Assembly: GCF_002192695.1 (NCBI RefSeq)
Contig: NZ_MTLG01000055.1
Span: 1-64,000 of the forward strand
Length of the DNA: 64,000 nucleotides
DNA from: Achromobacter xylosoxidans
GTDB taxonomy: Bacteria; Pseudomonadota; Gammaproteobacteria; Burkholderiales; Burkholderiaceae_B
Reading direction: 5' to 3'
Part shown: positions 55,119-64,000 of the stretch, piece after piece
Layout: every line of letters starts with the position of its first letter
Numbering within the stretch: position 1 is the stretch's first letter
Program-made: the position numbers and the translations under genes
Notes under the pieces: generated by a model
The model's database searches: none
What the model was told of the DNA's origin: nothing
What the model saw: only the letters and a program-made list of their open reading frames with translations

Positions 55119-57593
55119 TTGGCAAAACGATCGAATAACGAATCGAATAACAACAGATCAACACCCTTGCCCGAAGCGCCGCCGGACTTCGATCCCGATG
55201 TCCCGTCCCGCGAAGCCATCCTGAAAGCGCTGCGCGCCGCAGGCTCGCCGCTTTCGCCGGTGGAACTGGCCGAACGCATGGGCGTCGAGCGCGCCGCGAC
55301 GATGGTGGGCTTCGAGCGCCGCCTGGGCGCCATGGAGCGCGACGGGCAACTGATGCCCAACCGCAAGGGCGTGTTGCTGCTGGCCACCAAACTGGACTTC
55401 GTTGCCGGCAAGGTGCTGGGGCACCGCGACGGCTTCGGCTTCCTGCTGCGCGATGATGGCGGGCCCGATCTGTTCCTGTCGCCGCGCGAAATGCTCAAGG
55501 TGCTGCATGGCGACCGCGTGCTGGTCAAGCCCACTGGCGAATATCGCGGCAAGCCGGAAGGCACCATCGTCGAAGTCATCGAACGCCGCACCAACAAGCT
55601 GGTGGGGCGCTTCCTGCACGAACACGGACTGTCCATCGTCGTGCCCGAGGACCAGCGCATCAAGCATGACATCCTGATTCCGCCCAGCGATACCAACGGC
55701 GCCCAGCACGGGCAGGTGGTTGCGGTTGAAATCATGGAGCAGCCCACGCGCCACACGCAGCCGCTGGGCCGCGTGGCCGAGGTGCTGGGCGAGATCGACG
55801 ATCCCGGCATGGAAATCGAGATCGCGGTGCGCAAGTTCGACGTGCCGGTCGATTTCTCCGAAGCCGCGCTCAAGCAGGCCGCGCGCCTGCCGGACGTGGT
55901 CAGGAAGGCCGATCTCAAGGACCGCGTCGACCTGCGCGACGTACCCCTCATCACCATCGACGGCGAGGACGCGCGCGACTTCGACGATGCGGTCTACTGC
56001 GAACCCGTGGAACTCGGCACGGGCCAGCGCAAGCGTCCAGGCTGGCGCTTGCTGGTGGCCATCGCCGATGTCAGCAACTACGTGCGTCCGGGCGACGCGC
56101 TGGACGACGACGCGATCGAGCGCGGCACCAGCGTCTATTTTCCGCGCCGGGTCATTCCGATGCTGCCGGAATCGCTGTCCAACGGCCTGTGCTCGCTGAA
56201 CCCGGACGTCGACCGCCTGGTGCTGGTTTGCGACATGGTCATCCCGGCCAGCGGCGCCAAGGCCGGCACGGTCACGGCCTACCAGTTCTATAACGCGGTC
56301 ATGCACTCGCATGCTCGCACCACCTATACGAACATCTGGGCCGCGCTGCAGCAGCCGGGCGGTCCGGCGGCGCACGCCATGCGCAGCGTCATGCCCCAGG
56401 TCCAGCACCTGTACGAGCTCTACCAACTTCTGGCGCAGGGGCGCAAGAAGCGCGGCGCGATCGACTTCGACACCGTCGAGACCAAGATCGTCTGCAACGA
56501 ACTCGGCCGCATCGAGCAGATCGTGCCCTCGGTGCGCAACGATGCCCACAAGCTGATCGAAGAATGCATGCTGGCCGCCAATACCTGCGCGGCCGACTTC
56601 ATGACCCGCAGCAAGCATCCCGGCCTATACCGCATCCACGAAGGCCCCACCCCCGAGCGCTTGCAATCGCTGCGCGAGTTCCTGCGCACCATGGGGTTGT
56701 CGCTGGGCGGCGGGGAAACGCCCACCGCCAAGGACTATGGCGACTTCCTGGATTCCGTGCGCGGACGCCCCGACTACCAGCTGCTGCAGACCATGTGCCT
56801 GCGCTCCATGCAGCAGGCGGTCTACAGCCCCGACAACATGGGCCACTTCGGCCTGTCCTATCCCGGCTACAGCCACTTCACCTCGCCCATCCGCCGTTAT
56901 CCCGACCTGCTGACGCACCGTGTCATCAAGGCGCTGCTGGCCGGGCAGCGGTACGTGCCCAGCCTGGAAGACCAGCCGGTCGTGATAGGCCGCACGCAAC
57001 GCGAACACGAACACGCCATCTGGGAAAAGATGGGCTTGGTGCTGTCGGCCAGCGAGCGCCGCGCCGACGAGGCGTCGCGCGACGTCGAGGCCTGGCTCAA
57101 GTGCTGGTTCGTCAAGGAGCGCGTGGGCGAAGACTTCAGCGGCACCGTTACGGGCGTCGCCAGCTTCGGCATCTTCGTCACGCTGGATACCCTGCACGTC
57201 GAAGGCCTGGTGCACGTCTCCGAATTGGGCGGCGAGTACTTCCAGTTCAACGACGCCCTGCACGAACTGCGCGGCGAGCGCACCGGCATGCGCTATCGCC
57301 TGACCGACAAGGTCCAGGTCCAGGTCTCGCGCGTGGATCTGGAAGCCCGCCGCATCGAGTTCCGCCTGGTGCAGGGCACGAGCTTCGACGCCTTGCGCAA
57401 GGCCTCGGCGCGCGGACCGGACGAACCTTCCCGCCGTGTGAAGAAGGCGGCGTCGCCCAAGCCCGCCGCCTTGAAGGGCCAGACCGCCAAGGAGCGGCGC
57501 GCCGAGGCCAAGAAGGCCAGCAAGCCGCCCCGGGCGCCCAAGGCGTCCAAGCGCGCCGCGCCGGCCAAGAAGGCCGCGCACAAGCGCCACTGA
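55119..57593 (+). CDS. rnr: Ribonuclease R
   Basis: This 3'-5' exoribonuclease degrades structured RNA and takes part in trans-translation. Domains in order are an N-terminal winged-helix region (REAILKALRAAGSPLSPVELAERMGVE), cold-shock domains, the RNB catalytic domain with ITIDGEDARDFDDAVYCE (acidic metal ligands) and NMGHFGLSYPGYSHFTSPIRRYPDL, an S1 domain (GEDFSGTVTGVASFGIFVTLD), and a Lys/Ala-rich basic tail of about 50 residues. The likely start is TTG at 55119 (product beginning MAKRSNNE). The GTG at 54990 adds an unrelated stretch. Length is 824 residues. Confidence 0.95.
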   Translation: MAKRSNNESNNNRSTPLPEAPPDFDPDVPSREAILKALRAAGSPLSPVELAERMGVERAATMVGFERRLGAMERDGQLMPNRKGVLLLATKLDFVAGKVLGHRDGFGFLLRDDGGPDLFLSPREMLKVLHGDRVLVKPTGEYRGKPEGTIVEVIERRTNKLVGRFLHEHGLSIVVPEDQRIKHDILIPPSDTNGAQHGQVVAVEIMEQPTRHTQPLGRVAEVLGEIDDPGMEIEIAVRKFDVPVDFSEAALKQAARLPDVVRKADLKDRVDLRDVPLITIDGEDARDFDDAVYCEPVELGTGQRKRPGWRLLVAIADVSNYVRPGDALDDDAIERGTSVYFPRRVIPMLPESLSNGLCSLNPDVDRLVLVCDMVIPASGAKAGTVTAYQFYNAVMHSHARTTYTNIWAALQQPGGPAAHAMRSVMPQVQHLYELYQLLAQGRKKRGAIDFDTVETKIVCNELGRIEQIVPSVRNDAHKLIEECMLAANTCAADFMTRSKHPGLYRIHEGPTPERLQSLREFLRTMGLSLGGGETPTAKDYGDFLDSVRGRPDYQLLQTMCLRSMQQAVYSPDNMGHFGLSYPGYSHFTSPIRRYPDLLTHRVIKALLAGQRYVPSLEDQPVVIGRTQREHEHAIWEKMGLVLSASERRADEASRDVEAWLKCWFVKERVGEDFSGTVTGVASFGIFVTLDTLHVEGLVHVSELGGEYFQFNDALHELRGERTGMRYRLTDKVQVQVSRVDLEARRIEFRLVQGTSFDALRKASARGPDEPSRRVKKAASPKPAALKGQTAKERRAEAKKASKPPRAPKASKRAAPAKKAAHKRH

Positions 57594-57723
57594 CGCTTCC
57601 TTATGGCGAGGCCGTCGTTTGGCGGCCGAGCCATAAGGGGTAACATTGCATCTATGGCCGGCTTGGTCCGGTAGCCCGCCCCGCTCTGGGGCGGGTATTC
57701 GTTTATCTAAAGGTATTGCATTT

Positions 57724-58461
57724 ATGGCGTCGACCCAAGTCCTGGCCGGGTTTCACGCGGTTGTTGCGCGGCTGCGCCACGCGCCCGACTCGATCAAGGA
57801 AATCTATGTAGAAGCGTCGCGCCGCGACAAGCGGATGCAGACGTTCATCGAACAGGCTGAGAAAGCCGGTTGCCGCCTGCATCCGGTCCCCATGGAGCGC
57901 CTGGACGGCCTGTCCCGCGGCACCCGCCATCAGGGCGTGGTGGCGCTGGCCGAGGAGCGCCAGCTGGCGGTGGACGTGGACGAAGTGCTCGACGTCATCG
58001 AAGGGCCGCCGCTGTTGCTGATATTGGACGGCGTGACCGATCCGCACAACTTGGGCGCCTGCCTGCGCACCGCCGACGCAGCCGGCGTGCACGCCGTCAT
58101 CGCGCCGCGCGACCGGGCCGTGGGCCTGAACGCAACCGTGCAGCGCGTGGCCTGCGGCGCGGCCGATACGGTGCCCTATCTGATGGTGACCAACCTGGCG
58201 CGCACCATGCGCAGCCTGAAGGATCGAGGCGTGTGGCTGGTGGGCACCGACGACCAAGCCACCGACAGCATGCATCAGATCGATGCGCGCCAGCCCATGG
58301 CCTGGGTCATGGGCGCGGAAGGCGAGGGCATGCGCCGCCTGACGCGGGAAACCTGCGACCAGTTGGTGAACATTCCCATGCTGGGTTCGGTGGAAAGCCT
58401 GAACGTCAGCGTGGCCAGCGCCGTCTGCCTCTATGAAACCGTGCGCCAGCGCCGTTCCTGA
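57724..58461 (+). CDS. rlmB: 23S rRNA (guanosine-2'-O)-methyltransferase RlmB
   Basis: This SpoU-family enzyme methylates G2251 of 23S rRNA. The 245 residues include the substrate-binding N-terminal domain ([27 protein letters not shown]) and the knotted SpoU domain with [34 protein letters not shown] and [24 protein letters not shown] lies before the ATG at 57724. It follows rnr by 130 bp, an order seen in many proteobacteria. Confidence 0.96.
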   Translation: MASTQVLAGFHAVVARLRHAPDSIKEIYVEASRRDKRMQTFIEQAEKAGCRLHPVPMERLDGLSRGTRHQGVVALAEERQLAVDVDEVLDVIEGPPLLLILDGVTDPHNLGACLRTADAAGVHAVIAPRDRAVGLNATVQRVACGAADTVPYLMVTNLARTMRSLKDRGVWLVGTDDQATDSMHQIDARQPMAWVMGAEGEGMRRLTRETCDQLVNIPMLGSVESLNVSVASAVCLYETVRQRRS

Positions 58462-58513
58462 TCCATTCGTCTTGCTTATCTTGTAGACCACCTCCTCTTC
58501 GCGTCAGCCCATC

Positions 58514-59758
58514 ATGCACCAGAACGGCTTTACCACCACGATCCTCCATTCCGACCGCAAGCAATCCGTCGAGCACGGAGCGGTGCACAAGCCCATGCAT
58601 CCGTCCTCGGAGTTCGCTTACGAAGACGCGCGCGAACTGGCCGCGGTCTTTCAGGGCAAGGCCGGCTTTACCTATGCCCGCCAGGGCACGCCCACCACCA
58701 CCGCGCTGGAGGCCAAGGTCAGCCAGATGGAAGGCGGCAAGGGCACGGTCAGCTTCGCGACCGGCATGGCCGCGCTGGCCGCCATCTTCACCACGCTGCT
58801 GCGCCGCGGCGACCACCTGGTGTCCAGCCAATACGTCTTCGGCAACACCAACAGCCTGCTGGGCACGCTGCTGGACCTGGGCGTGGAGATCACCTTCGTG
58901 GATGCGACCGATTCGGCGCAGGTGCGCGCCGCGATCCAGCCCAACACCCGCATGGTCTTCACCGAAACCATCGCCAACCCGGGCACGCAAGTGGCTGACC
59001 TGGCCGTGATCGGAGAAATCTGCCGCGAGAAGGGCTTGGTCTACGTCGTCGACAACACGCTGACCACGCCCTGGATGTTCCGGCCGGCCTCGGTCGGCGC
59101 GTCACTGGTGATGAACTCGCTGTCCAAGTACATCGGCGGCCATGGCAACGCCTTGGGCGGCGCCGTGACGGACACCGGCCTGTACGACTGGTCGGGCTAC
59201 TCGAACATCTACGAGGCCTATCGCAAGGGGCCGTCCACCGGCTGGGGCCTGACGCAGGTCAAGAAGAAGGGCCTGCGCGACATGGGCGGAACCCTGGCGG
59301 CCGAGCCCGCGCACCGCATCGCGGTGGGCGCCGAGACCCTGGCCCTGCGCATGGCCAAGCACTGCGCCAACGCGTTGGCGCTGGCGCGCTTCCTGGAAGA
59401 GCATCGCGGCGTGGCCAAGGTGCATTACCCGGGCCTGGCCAGCCACCCGCAGCATGCGCGCTCGGCGGCGCTGTTCGGTTCGCGCTTCGGCGGCCTGCTG
59501 GGGATTGAGCTGGCCGATGGGGTGGACTGCTTCGATTTCCTGAACCGCCTGCGCATCGTACTGATGGCGACTCACCTGGGTGATACGCGCAGCCTGGCGC
59601 TGCCTGCCGCGCACACCATCTATTACGAGATGGGCGCCGAGCGCCGCAAGCAGATGGGCATCGCGGACAGCCTCATCCGCGTGTCCGTGGGCATCGAAGA
59701 CGAAGCCGATCTGCTGTTTGATTTCGATCAGGCGCTCAACGGCTGCCTGCAGGGATAA
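58514..59758 (+). CDS. Cys/Met-metabolism PLP enzyme (O-succinyl/O-acetylhomoserine sulfhydrylase type)
   Basis: This 414-residue PLP enzyme belongs to the cystathionine gamma-synthase family. K205 in [16 protein letters not shown] should bind PLP, and [34 protein letters not shown] is the family start. It most probably makes homocysteine from activated homoserine and sulfide (MetZ-like), but a gamma-lyase activity such as methionine gamma-lyase cannot be excluded by eye. It lies between rlmB and a PKHD hydroxylase gene on the same strand. Confidence 0.88.
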   Translation: MHQNGFTTTILHSDRKQSVEHGAVHKPMHPSSEFAYEDARELAAVFQGKAGFTYARQGTPTTTALEAKVSQMEGGKGTVSFATGMAALAAIFTTLLRRGDHLVSSQYVFGNTNSLLGTLLDLGVEITFVDATDSAQVRAAIQPNTRMVFTETIANPGTQVADLAVIGEICREKGLVYVVDNTLTTPWMFRPASVGASLVMNSLSKYIGGHGNALGGAVTDTGLYDWSGYSNIYEAYRKGPSTGWGLTQVKKKGLRDMGGTLAAEPAHRIAVGAETLALRMAKHCANALALARFLEEHRGVAKVHYPGLASHPQHARSAALFGSRFGGLLGIELADGVDCFDFLNRLRIVLMATHLGDTRSLALPAAHTIYYEMGAERRKQMGIADSLIRVSVGIEDEADLLFDFDQALNGCLQG

Positions 59759-59816
59759 TGCGGCACGCGTGCGGCCGTTGGCCGGCCGCGCCTGCAACGC
59801 AATCGGGATAGCCCCC

Positions 59817-60497
59817 ATGCTTATACAGATCGCAGAAGTTTTTACGCCGCAAGAGGCGGCCGAGATCCGGCGCCGCCTGGACGCCGCCGATTGGATCGAT
59901 GGCAAGGTCACGGCCGGCCATCAGTCGGCCGAGGTCAAGCGCAACCGCCAACTGCCGGAACAACATGCCCTGGCGCAGGAACTGGGCAGCCTGATCCTGC
60001 AACGCCTGGCGGGAAATAACCTGTTCATGTCGGCTGCCTTGCCGCGCAAGATATTCCCGCCGCTGTTCAACCGCTACGAAGGCGGAGAGTCCTTCGGCTA
60101 TCACGTGGACAACGCCGTGCGCGGCATCGCCGGCACGGCCGAGCGCGTGCGCACGGACCTGTCGGCCACGTTGTTCTTCTCGGAACCTGACTCCTACGAT
60201 GGCGGCGAACTGGTCATCGACGACACCTACGGTCCGCGCGCGGTGAAGCTGCCTGCGGGGCATATGGTGCTGTACCCCAGCACCAGCCTGCACAAGGTCA
60301 ATCCGGTGACGCGCGGCGCGCGCGTGTCGTCCTTCTTCTGGATGCAGAGCCTGGTGCGCGAAGACAGCCAGCGCGCGCTGCTGCTGGACATGGATGTGGC
60401 CATACAGCGCTTGAATCAGGACGTCGCGGGGCATGCTTCCATCGTGCAGCTCACCGGCATTTATCACAATTTGCTGCGCCGATGGGCCGAGGTCTGA
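59817..60497 (+). CDS. PKHD-type Fe(II)/2-oxoglutarate hydroxylase (YbiX/PiuC-like)
   Basis: This 226-residue dioxygenase has the iron triad H96 and D98 ([11 protein letters not shown]) with H159 (SLHKVNP), and an Arg about ten residues later (GARVSS) fit to bind 2-oxoglutarate. The length equals E. coli YbiX (225). Related genes are often iron-regulated next to TonB-dependent receptors; no receptor is adjacent here, although tonB lies 1.2 kb further on. The ATG at 59817 is preferred over the upstream frame. Confidence 0.93.
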   Translation: MLIQIAEVFTPQEAAEIRRRLDAADWIDGKVTAGHQSAEVKRNRQLPEQHALAQELGSLILQRLAGNNLFMSAALPRKIFPPLFNRYEGGESFGYHVDNAVRGIAGTAERVRTDLSATLFFSEPDSYDGGELVIDDTYGPRAVKLPAGHMVLYPSTSLHKVNPVTRGARVSSFFWMQSLVREDSQRALLLDMDVAIQRLNQDVAGHASIVQLTGIYHNLLRRWAEV

Positions 60498-60849
60498 CGC
60501 AAGTTAACTATCGTGCCCAGGGGTGTCGCGCAAACGCCGAAATGCGTGTTTCTGTTTATTGCGAAAAGGTCTAAAAGCTAGTATTGGCGCGGGTTGTAGT
60601 GAGGTTTTCGCTTGACAGCCGCGCCACGCCAAGGCCTAATACACGTCTGCGTCGCTGACGGTTTGAAGGCAATTTGCCCTTGAATCCAGGCGGCGCAGCA
60701 GTTTAAAAGTTGTGCTTCGCAGCGCAAGAAAAAAGTTTATCCACTGTCTGTTCGTCGTTTGTCGGGTCTTGCGTCTTCTGTGGCGTCCATCATGACGGCC
60801 ATGAACTGCACTACCGGCAGACTCCATACCTTGTGAGGGGTACACCTGA
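60498..60849. other. Intergenic region upstream of the HU gene
   Basis: These 352 bp hold no credible gene. They contain a likely promoter at 60612-60642 and then a leader of about 200 nt before the HU start codon. GTGAGGGG lies just before the ATG. No riboswitch-like fold is evident by eye. Confidence 0.55.
60612..60642 (+). promoter_or_regulatory. Predicted sigma-70 promoter of the HU gene
   Basis: TTGACA (60612-60617) is a perfect -35. TAATAC (60637-60642) is a fair -10, with a long 19-bp spacer. Transcription would start near 60650, leaving a 200-nt untranslated leader. Confidence 0.5.
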
Positions 60850-61122
60850 ATGAACAAAACCGAACTCATCGATCACATCGCCAGCAAGGCCGACATCTCC
60901 AAGGCTGCCGCTGGCCGTTCGCTCGACGCCCTGATCGGTGCCGTCAAGACCACCCTGAAGAAGGGCGGTACGGTTACGTTGGTTGGCTTTGGCACGTTCG
61001 CTGTGTCGGCTCGCGCCGCTCGCACCGGCCGTAATCCGCGCACCGGCGAAACCATCAAGATCAAGAAGGCCAAGGTGCCGAAGTTCCGTCCGGGCAAGGC
61101 CCTGAAGGACGCCGTCAACTAA
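60850..61122 (+). CDS. hupB: DNA-binding protein HU
   Basis: This 90-residue nucleoid protein bends and compacts DNA as a dimer. The helix pair [32 protein letters not shown] and the saddle [33 protein letters not shown] with the intercalating proline region RNP are all present. The length matches HU-alpha/beta. GAGGGG lies before the ATG. It is the only gene between the PKHD hydroxylase and tRNA-Val. Confidence 0.97.
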   Translation: MNKTELIDHIASKADISKAAAGRSLDALIGAVKTTLKKGGTVTLVGFGTFAVSARAARTGRNPRTGETIKIKKAKVPKFRPGKALKDAVN

Positions 61123-61159
61123 TGGACGGCGGGCAGGTCGCAGGCCCGGCCCTGGCGAT

Positions 61160-61188
61160 TTGCCCACAAGTGCGCGGTCCGGTATACT
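61160..61188 (+). promoter_or_regulatory. Predicted promoter of tRNA-Val
   Basis: TTGCCC (61160-61165, 4 of 6) and TATACT (61183-61188, 5 of 6) are separated by exactly 17 bp. The expected start near 61196 would give an 80-nt leader before the tRNA. Confidence 0.6.
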
Positions 61189-61275
61189 CCGGCCCGCGTA
61201 TTGCTTTTGAGTGCCCCGGTTGGCAGTTGCTTGTACGGATTTTTCGCGAATTTCGTCTTGAAGCTGCATCAGAAA

Positions 61276-61351
61276 GGGTGCTTAGCTCAGTTGGTAGAGC
61301 GGCGCCCTTACAAGGCGTAGGTCACAGGTTCGACCCCTGTAGCACCCACCA
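61276..61351 (+). tRNA. tRNA-Val (anticodon TAC)
   Basis: The 76-nt cloverleaf has acceptor GGGTGCT with AGCACCC, D-stem GCTC/GAGC, anticodon loop CTTACAA (anticodon TAC) and T-arm ACAGGTTCGACCCCTGT, with an encoded CCA end. Confidence 0.96.
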
Positions 61352-61384
61352 AAAGCACGCACTGCATCCGATACGCGCTCCGCT

Positions 61385-61418
61385 AAAAACCCGCACACGT
61401 CATGGTGGCGGGTTTTTT
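61385..61418 (+). terminator. Terminator after tRNA-Val
   Basis: The 10-bp stem AAAAACCCGC (61385-61394) with GCGGGTTTTT (61408-61417) has a 13-nt loop and is followed by T residues. Confidence 0.85.
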
Positions 61419-61533
61419 GTTTTGAGGGTCAGGTGTTCTCATTCATTGGCGATCGGCGCGCGTTGCGTGAGCGGCGTTGCTTGCGCCCATGATCGTGGTC
61501 AAGAAGTAGGACCGGATCAGATGAAATAGGACG

Positions 61534-61548
61534 TGCGAATCATTCGCA
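61534..61548. promoter_or_regulatory. Fur box upstream of tonB
   Basis: TGCGAATCATTCGCA is a perfect 7-1-7 palindrome in the style of Bordetella Fur boxes, with TATTAT (a possible -10) 8 bp downstream. It lies 100 bp before tonB and predicts iron repression of the operon. Fur control of tonB-exbB-exbD is known in Bordetella. Confidence 0.8.
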
Positions 61549-61648
61549 TTTAAGATATTATTGTGGGCTTGTACCGGTCAGCCGGCGTCGCCATCGCGTG
61601 TGCGTCTTTCCTGGCTGGCCGGATAAGTCAATGCACCCTGGCTGATTC

Positions 61649-62461
61649 ATGCCTAGTTTTCAACGCGGTTGGAATTCTTCTTCGCGCTCTTCATTCGGTA
61701 TACGCGCAGGCGCTGGCCTGACGGTCCTGGCGCTGCATGCGGCAGTGATTGGCGCCATCTTCATGGCGCCCGAGAATCGTCCTGAACTCGAGGAGCCCGA
61801 AGCCATCATGGTGAGCGTGGTGGATGCGCCCATACCCCAGATCGCCAAGGCCGAACCTACTCCCGAGGAGCCGCAGCCGGTGACGGAAACGCCGCCCGAG
61901 CCGCCGCAACCCGAAGTCGAACCTGAGCCCGAGCCGGAGCCCGAACTCAAGCCCGAGCCGGAGCCTGAACCCGAACCGGAGCCGGTGGTTGAAAAGCCGC
62001 CGATGCCGGCGCCCAAACCCAAGCCCAAGCCGCAGCCCAAGCCTAAACCCAAGCCCGAGCCCAAGCAGGACGTCAAGGTCGAGCCCAAGCCGGATGCGCC
62101 AAAGGCGCCGCCCAGCGGCGCGCCCGAAGGCACGCAGGCGCCGCAAGGACCGCAGCAAGGGCCGCCGCCGGATCAGCCGGTGCTGGTTTCCAGCATCGAG
62201 TTCCAGGGCGCTCGTCCCATGCCCAACTACCCGATGGCTTCGCGCCGCATGCGGGAAGAGGGCCGGGTGGTGGTGCTGGTCGAGATCAATACCCAGGGGC
62301 TGGTCGAGCGGGCAACCATCGACGCATCCTCGGGCTTTCCGCGCCTGGACGAATCGGCGCTGGCAGCCGCCCGCAAGGGCCGTTTCAAACCGTATACCCG
62401 TAACGGCGTGGCCTATCCCGCCAAAGCCAAAATTCCGTTCGATTTCGTAATGAGGAACTGA
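61649..62461 (+). CDS. tonB: TonB energy-transducing protein
   Basis: It transmits the proton-motive force from ExbB/ExbD to outer-membrane receptors. The 270-residue protein has a basic N-terminus, a membrane helix near residues 21-39 ([20 protein letters not shown]), a long Glu-Pro then Lys-Pro rod (about residues 70-150) and a C-terminal domain ([34 protein letters not shown], ending PFDFVMRN). The ATG is weakly supported by a ribosome site. It is followed by exbB after 1 bp. Confidence 0.95.
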   Translation: MPSFQRGWNSSSRSSFGIRAGAGLTVLALHAAVIGAIFMAPENRPELEEPEAIMVSVVDAPIPQIAKAEPTPEEPQPVTETPPEPPQPEVEPEPEPEPELKPEPEPEPEPEPVVEKPPMPAPKPKPKPQPKPKPKPEPKQDVKVEPKPDAPKAPPSGAPEGTQAPQGPQQGPPPDQPVLVSSIEFQGARPMPNYPMASRRMREEGRVVVLVEINTQGLVERATIDASSGFPRLDESALAAARKGRFKPYTRNGVAYPAKAKIPFDFVMRN

Positions 62462-62462
62462 G

Positions 62463-63458
62463 ATGTCCAACGCACTGCATAGCGCCACCCTGGTGGCGCA
62501 GGCGACCACCAGCCCGGCTGTGCCGGCTGCCGCCGCCGCTGCGCCTGCCGCGGCCGCGGCCGCGCCCGCAGCCCAACAAGCCGCCTCGACCGTCGGCGCC
62601 GTGGCTCAGCAAGCCGCTGGCGCTGTCCAGCAATCGGCCGACGCGCTGCAAGGCGCCGCCGCCGCGCTGCCCTCGGCGCTGCCTGCCGCGCCGGCTCCCG
62701 CCGCGGTCCCGGATATGGGCTTTCTGCACTTCATCGCGCAGAGCGACTTCGTCGGCAAGAGCCTGTTCATCATTCTGATCCTGATGTCGTTGGTGACCTG
62801 GTACCTGATCCTGGTCAAGGTCGCCAGCAACGTCAGCATGCGCAAGCGCTCGGCGGATTTCCTGAACAAGTTCTGGAACGCCAGCTCGCTCGAGCAGGTC
62901 GAAAACGAAATCGTCACGCACGGCGCGCGTGATCCGTTCTCGCACCTGGCCAGCCACGCCATGCACGCGCAGGCGCATCACAACAAGTTCGGCGCGACCA
63001 AGCTGGAAGAGGCCGGTAGCAATACCGATTTCGTCACGCGCACCATGCGCAAAGTCATCGACGAAGAAACCGCCAAGCTGGAAAACGGCCTGACCGTGCT
63101 GGCTTCGGTGGGTTCGACGGCGCCTTTCGTGGGCCTGTTCGGCACGGTGTGGGGCGTGTACCATGCCCTGGTCGGCATCGGCCTGTCCGACGGCGTGACC
63201 ATCAACCGCATCGCCGGTCCGGTGGGCGAAGCGCTGATCATGACCGGCCTGGGCCTGGCGGTCGCCATTCCCGCGGTGCTGGCCTACAACACCTTCGTGC
63301 GCAACAACCGCGTGTTCCTCTCGCGTCTGGATGCTTTCGCGCATGATTTGTTCGCGTTCCTGACCACCGGCCAGCAAGTCGCTCTGTCCGACGGCAAGGT
63401 GCGCGCACTGCGTCGCCAGAACGGCAACGGCGCTGCGGCTCAACGCGGGAGCGAATAA
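62463..63458 (+). CDS. exbB: ExbB proton-channel protein
   Basis: This is the MotA/TolQ/ExbB-family subunit of the TonB motor. Three membrane segments are visible (about residues 97-120; the second near 218 in GSTAPFVGLFGTVWGVYHAL; the third near 260 in LIMTGLGLAVAIPAVLAYNTFV). The first 85 residues are an Ala/Pro/Gln-rich stretch longer than in E. coli ExbB. Its stop shares a base with the exbD start codon (TAATG). Confidence 0.95.
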   Translation: MSNALHSATLVAQATTSPAVPAAAAAAPAAAAAAPAAQQAASTVGAVAQQAAGAVQQSADALQGAAAALPSALPAAPAPAAVPDMGFLHFIAQSDFVGKSLFIILILMSLVTWYLILVKVASNVSMRKRSADFLNKFWNASSLEQVENEIVTHGARDPFSHLASHAMHAQAHHNKFGATKLEEAGSNTDFVTRTMRKVIDEETAKLENGLTVLASVGSTAPFVGLFGTVWGVYHALVGIGLSDGVTINRIAGPVGEALIMTGLGLAVAIPAVLAYNTFVRNNRVFLSRLDAFAHDLFAFLTTGQQVALSDGKVRALRRQNGNGAAAQRGSE

Positions 63459-63940
63459 TGGCCTTTGGCAGCTTCGAGGGCAAGGGATCCGGAAGCCATA
63501 CGGTTTCCGAGATCAACATGGTGCCCCTGATCGACGTGATGCTGGTGCTGCTGGTGATCTTCATCATCACCGCGCCGCTGCTGGCGCATTCGATCAAGAT
63601 CAACATGCCCCAGGTGGCGGCCGAGCAGATCGAGGAAGAGCCCAAGACCGTCGACCTGGCCATCGATGCCAGCGGCGCGCTGTTCTGGGACGAGAAGCCG
63701 GTCAATATCGACGACCTGCCCAACCGCTTCAAGTCGATCGCCGGCACCAAGCCGCAACCCGAGATCCGCATCCGCGCGGACCAGAACACGCGTTACGAGA
63801 CCCTGGCCAAGGTCATGGCTTCGGCCCGCCGTTCGGGCATGACGCGCATCGGATTCGTCACCACGCCTCCTTCGGGCGGCGCCGCGGGCGCGGCAGCCCC
63901 CGCAGCAGCGGGAGCCGCCCCGGCTCCGTCCGCACCTTGA
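63458..63940 (+). CDS. exbD: ExbD proton-channel protein
   Basis: This 160-residue partner of ExbB has one N-terminal membrane helix in VSEINMVPLIDVMLVLLVIFIITAPLL, including the conserved Asp of the proton path (LIDVMLVLLV). A periplasmic domain follows (IRIRADQNTRYETLAKVMASARRSGMTRIGFVT). The C-terminus is Ala/Pro/Gly-rich. It closes the tonB-exbB-exbD operon. Confidence 0.96.
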   Translation: MAFGSFEGKGSGSHTVSEINMVPLIDVMLVLLVIFIITAPLLAHSIKINMPQVAAEQIEEEPKTVDLAIDASGALFWDEKPVNIDDLPNRFKSIAGTKPQPEIRIRADQNTRYETLAKVMASARRSGMTRIGFVTTPPSGGAAGAAAPAAAGAAPAPSAP

Positions 63941-63946
63941 ACGCTT

Positions 63947-63986
63947 CCCGGCCCCGGGGCGTATTTCACGCCCCGTTCCGGCCGGG
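63947..63986 (+). terminator. Branched hairpin after exbD
   Basis: The outer arms CCCGGCC (63947-63953) and GGCCGGG (63980-63986) enclose an inner stem GGGGCGT with ACGCCCC (63956-63962, 63968-63974). No T-tract follows before the window ends, so termination is uncertain. Confidence 0.5.
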
Positions 63987-64000
63987 ATCGCGCTAGAATC

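Noticed and set aside
61860-62110. Dense short repeats that might be a CRISPR or VNTR
   Set aside because: They are the Glu-Pro/Lys-Pro codons of the TonB rod; spacing and frame fit the protein and there are no spacers.

Overview
The window is about 64 kb of GC-rich bacterial chromosome, densely and conventionally coded. The gene content points to a betaproteobacterium of the Alcaligenaceae, most likely Bordetella or Achromobacter. The clues are a Bug/TctC periplasmic binding protein beside a LysR regulator, a BpH3-like H-NS protein with a C-terminal binding motif, cytochrome c', the glcDEF set, a three-gene transhydrogenase, and a Fur-boxed tonB-exbB-exbD operon. The species cannot be fixed from the sequence alone. 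No integrase, transposase, prophage, plasmid or CRISPR locus is visible, so this reads as core chromosome.

Layout. 1-2.9 kb: a dispersed repeat, then hom-thrC (threonine synthesis). 3-8.4 kb: a small lipoprotein, pepN-fbp on the minus strand, a DUF4136 lipoprotein and an H-NS family gene, followed by about 790 bp without a credible gene. 9.1-11.9 kb: tldD, then aroG behind a Phe/Tyr-rich leader peptide with a complete set of alternative RNA pairings. 12-17.5 kb: an FAD-linked 2-hydroxyacid dehydrogenase and glcDEF. 17.6-20.4 kb: pntAA-pntAb-pntB on the minus strand. 20.7-28.6 kb: N-formylglutamate amidohydrolase, a Bug protein, LysR, mnmA, a TauE/SafE permease, a repeat-filled spacer, a glutathione S-transferase, purB and cytochrome c'. 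28.8-41.9 kb: mixed accessory genes (two methyltransferases, a Bcr/CflA-type efflux pump, cytochrome b561, a GNAT enzyme, a DUF3053 lipoprotein, an AI-2E permease, a diguanylate cyclase, a YddG-type exporter and several small unknown proteins). 42.1-53.7 kb: tRNA-Met, egtD-egtB (ergothioneine), a DUF883 protein with a cardiolipin-synthase-like lipoprotein, a membrane-anchored glutamate-synthase-like FMN protein, a YeeE/TsuA-type transporter, arsB with an AEC carrier, a DMT permease and a GNAT enzyme. 53.8-64 kb: two identical tRNA-Leu(CAG) genes flanking a DTW-domain tRNA-modification gene, then rnr, rlmB, a Cys/Met-metabolism PLP enzyme, a PKHD hydroxylase, an HU gene, tRNA-Val(TAC) and tonB-exbB-exbD.

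The strongest unusual signal is the apparent classical transcription attenuator before aroG (10670-10806). A 27-codon ORF carries alternating Phe and Tyr codons, and four RNA segments can form mutually exclusive protector, antiterminator and terminator pairings that I traced base by base. Other points of interest are a dispersed palindromic repeat in two inverted copies, a degenerate 17-bp tandem array, an in-frame 15-bp repeat inside a small gene, a possible 24-residue membrane microprotein nested in a longer ORF, and a tRNA-modifying gene held between two identical direct-repeat tRNA genes.
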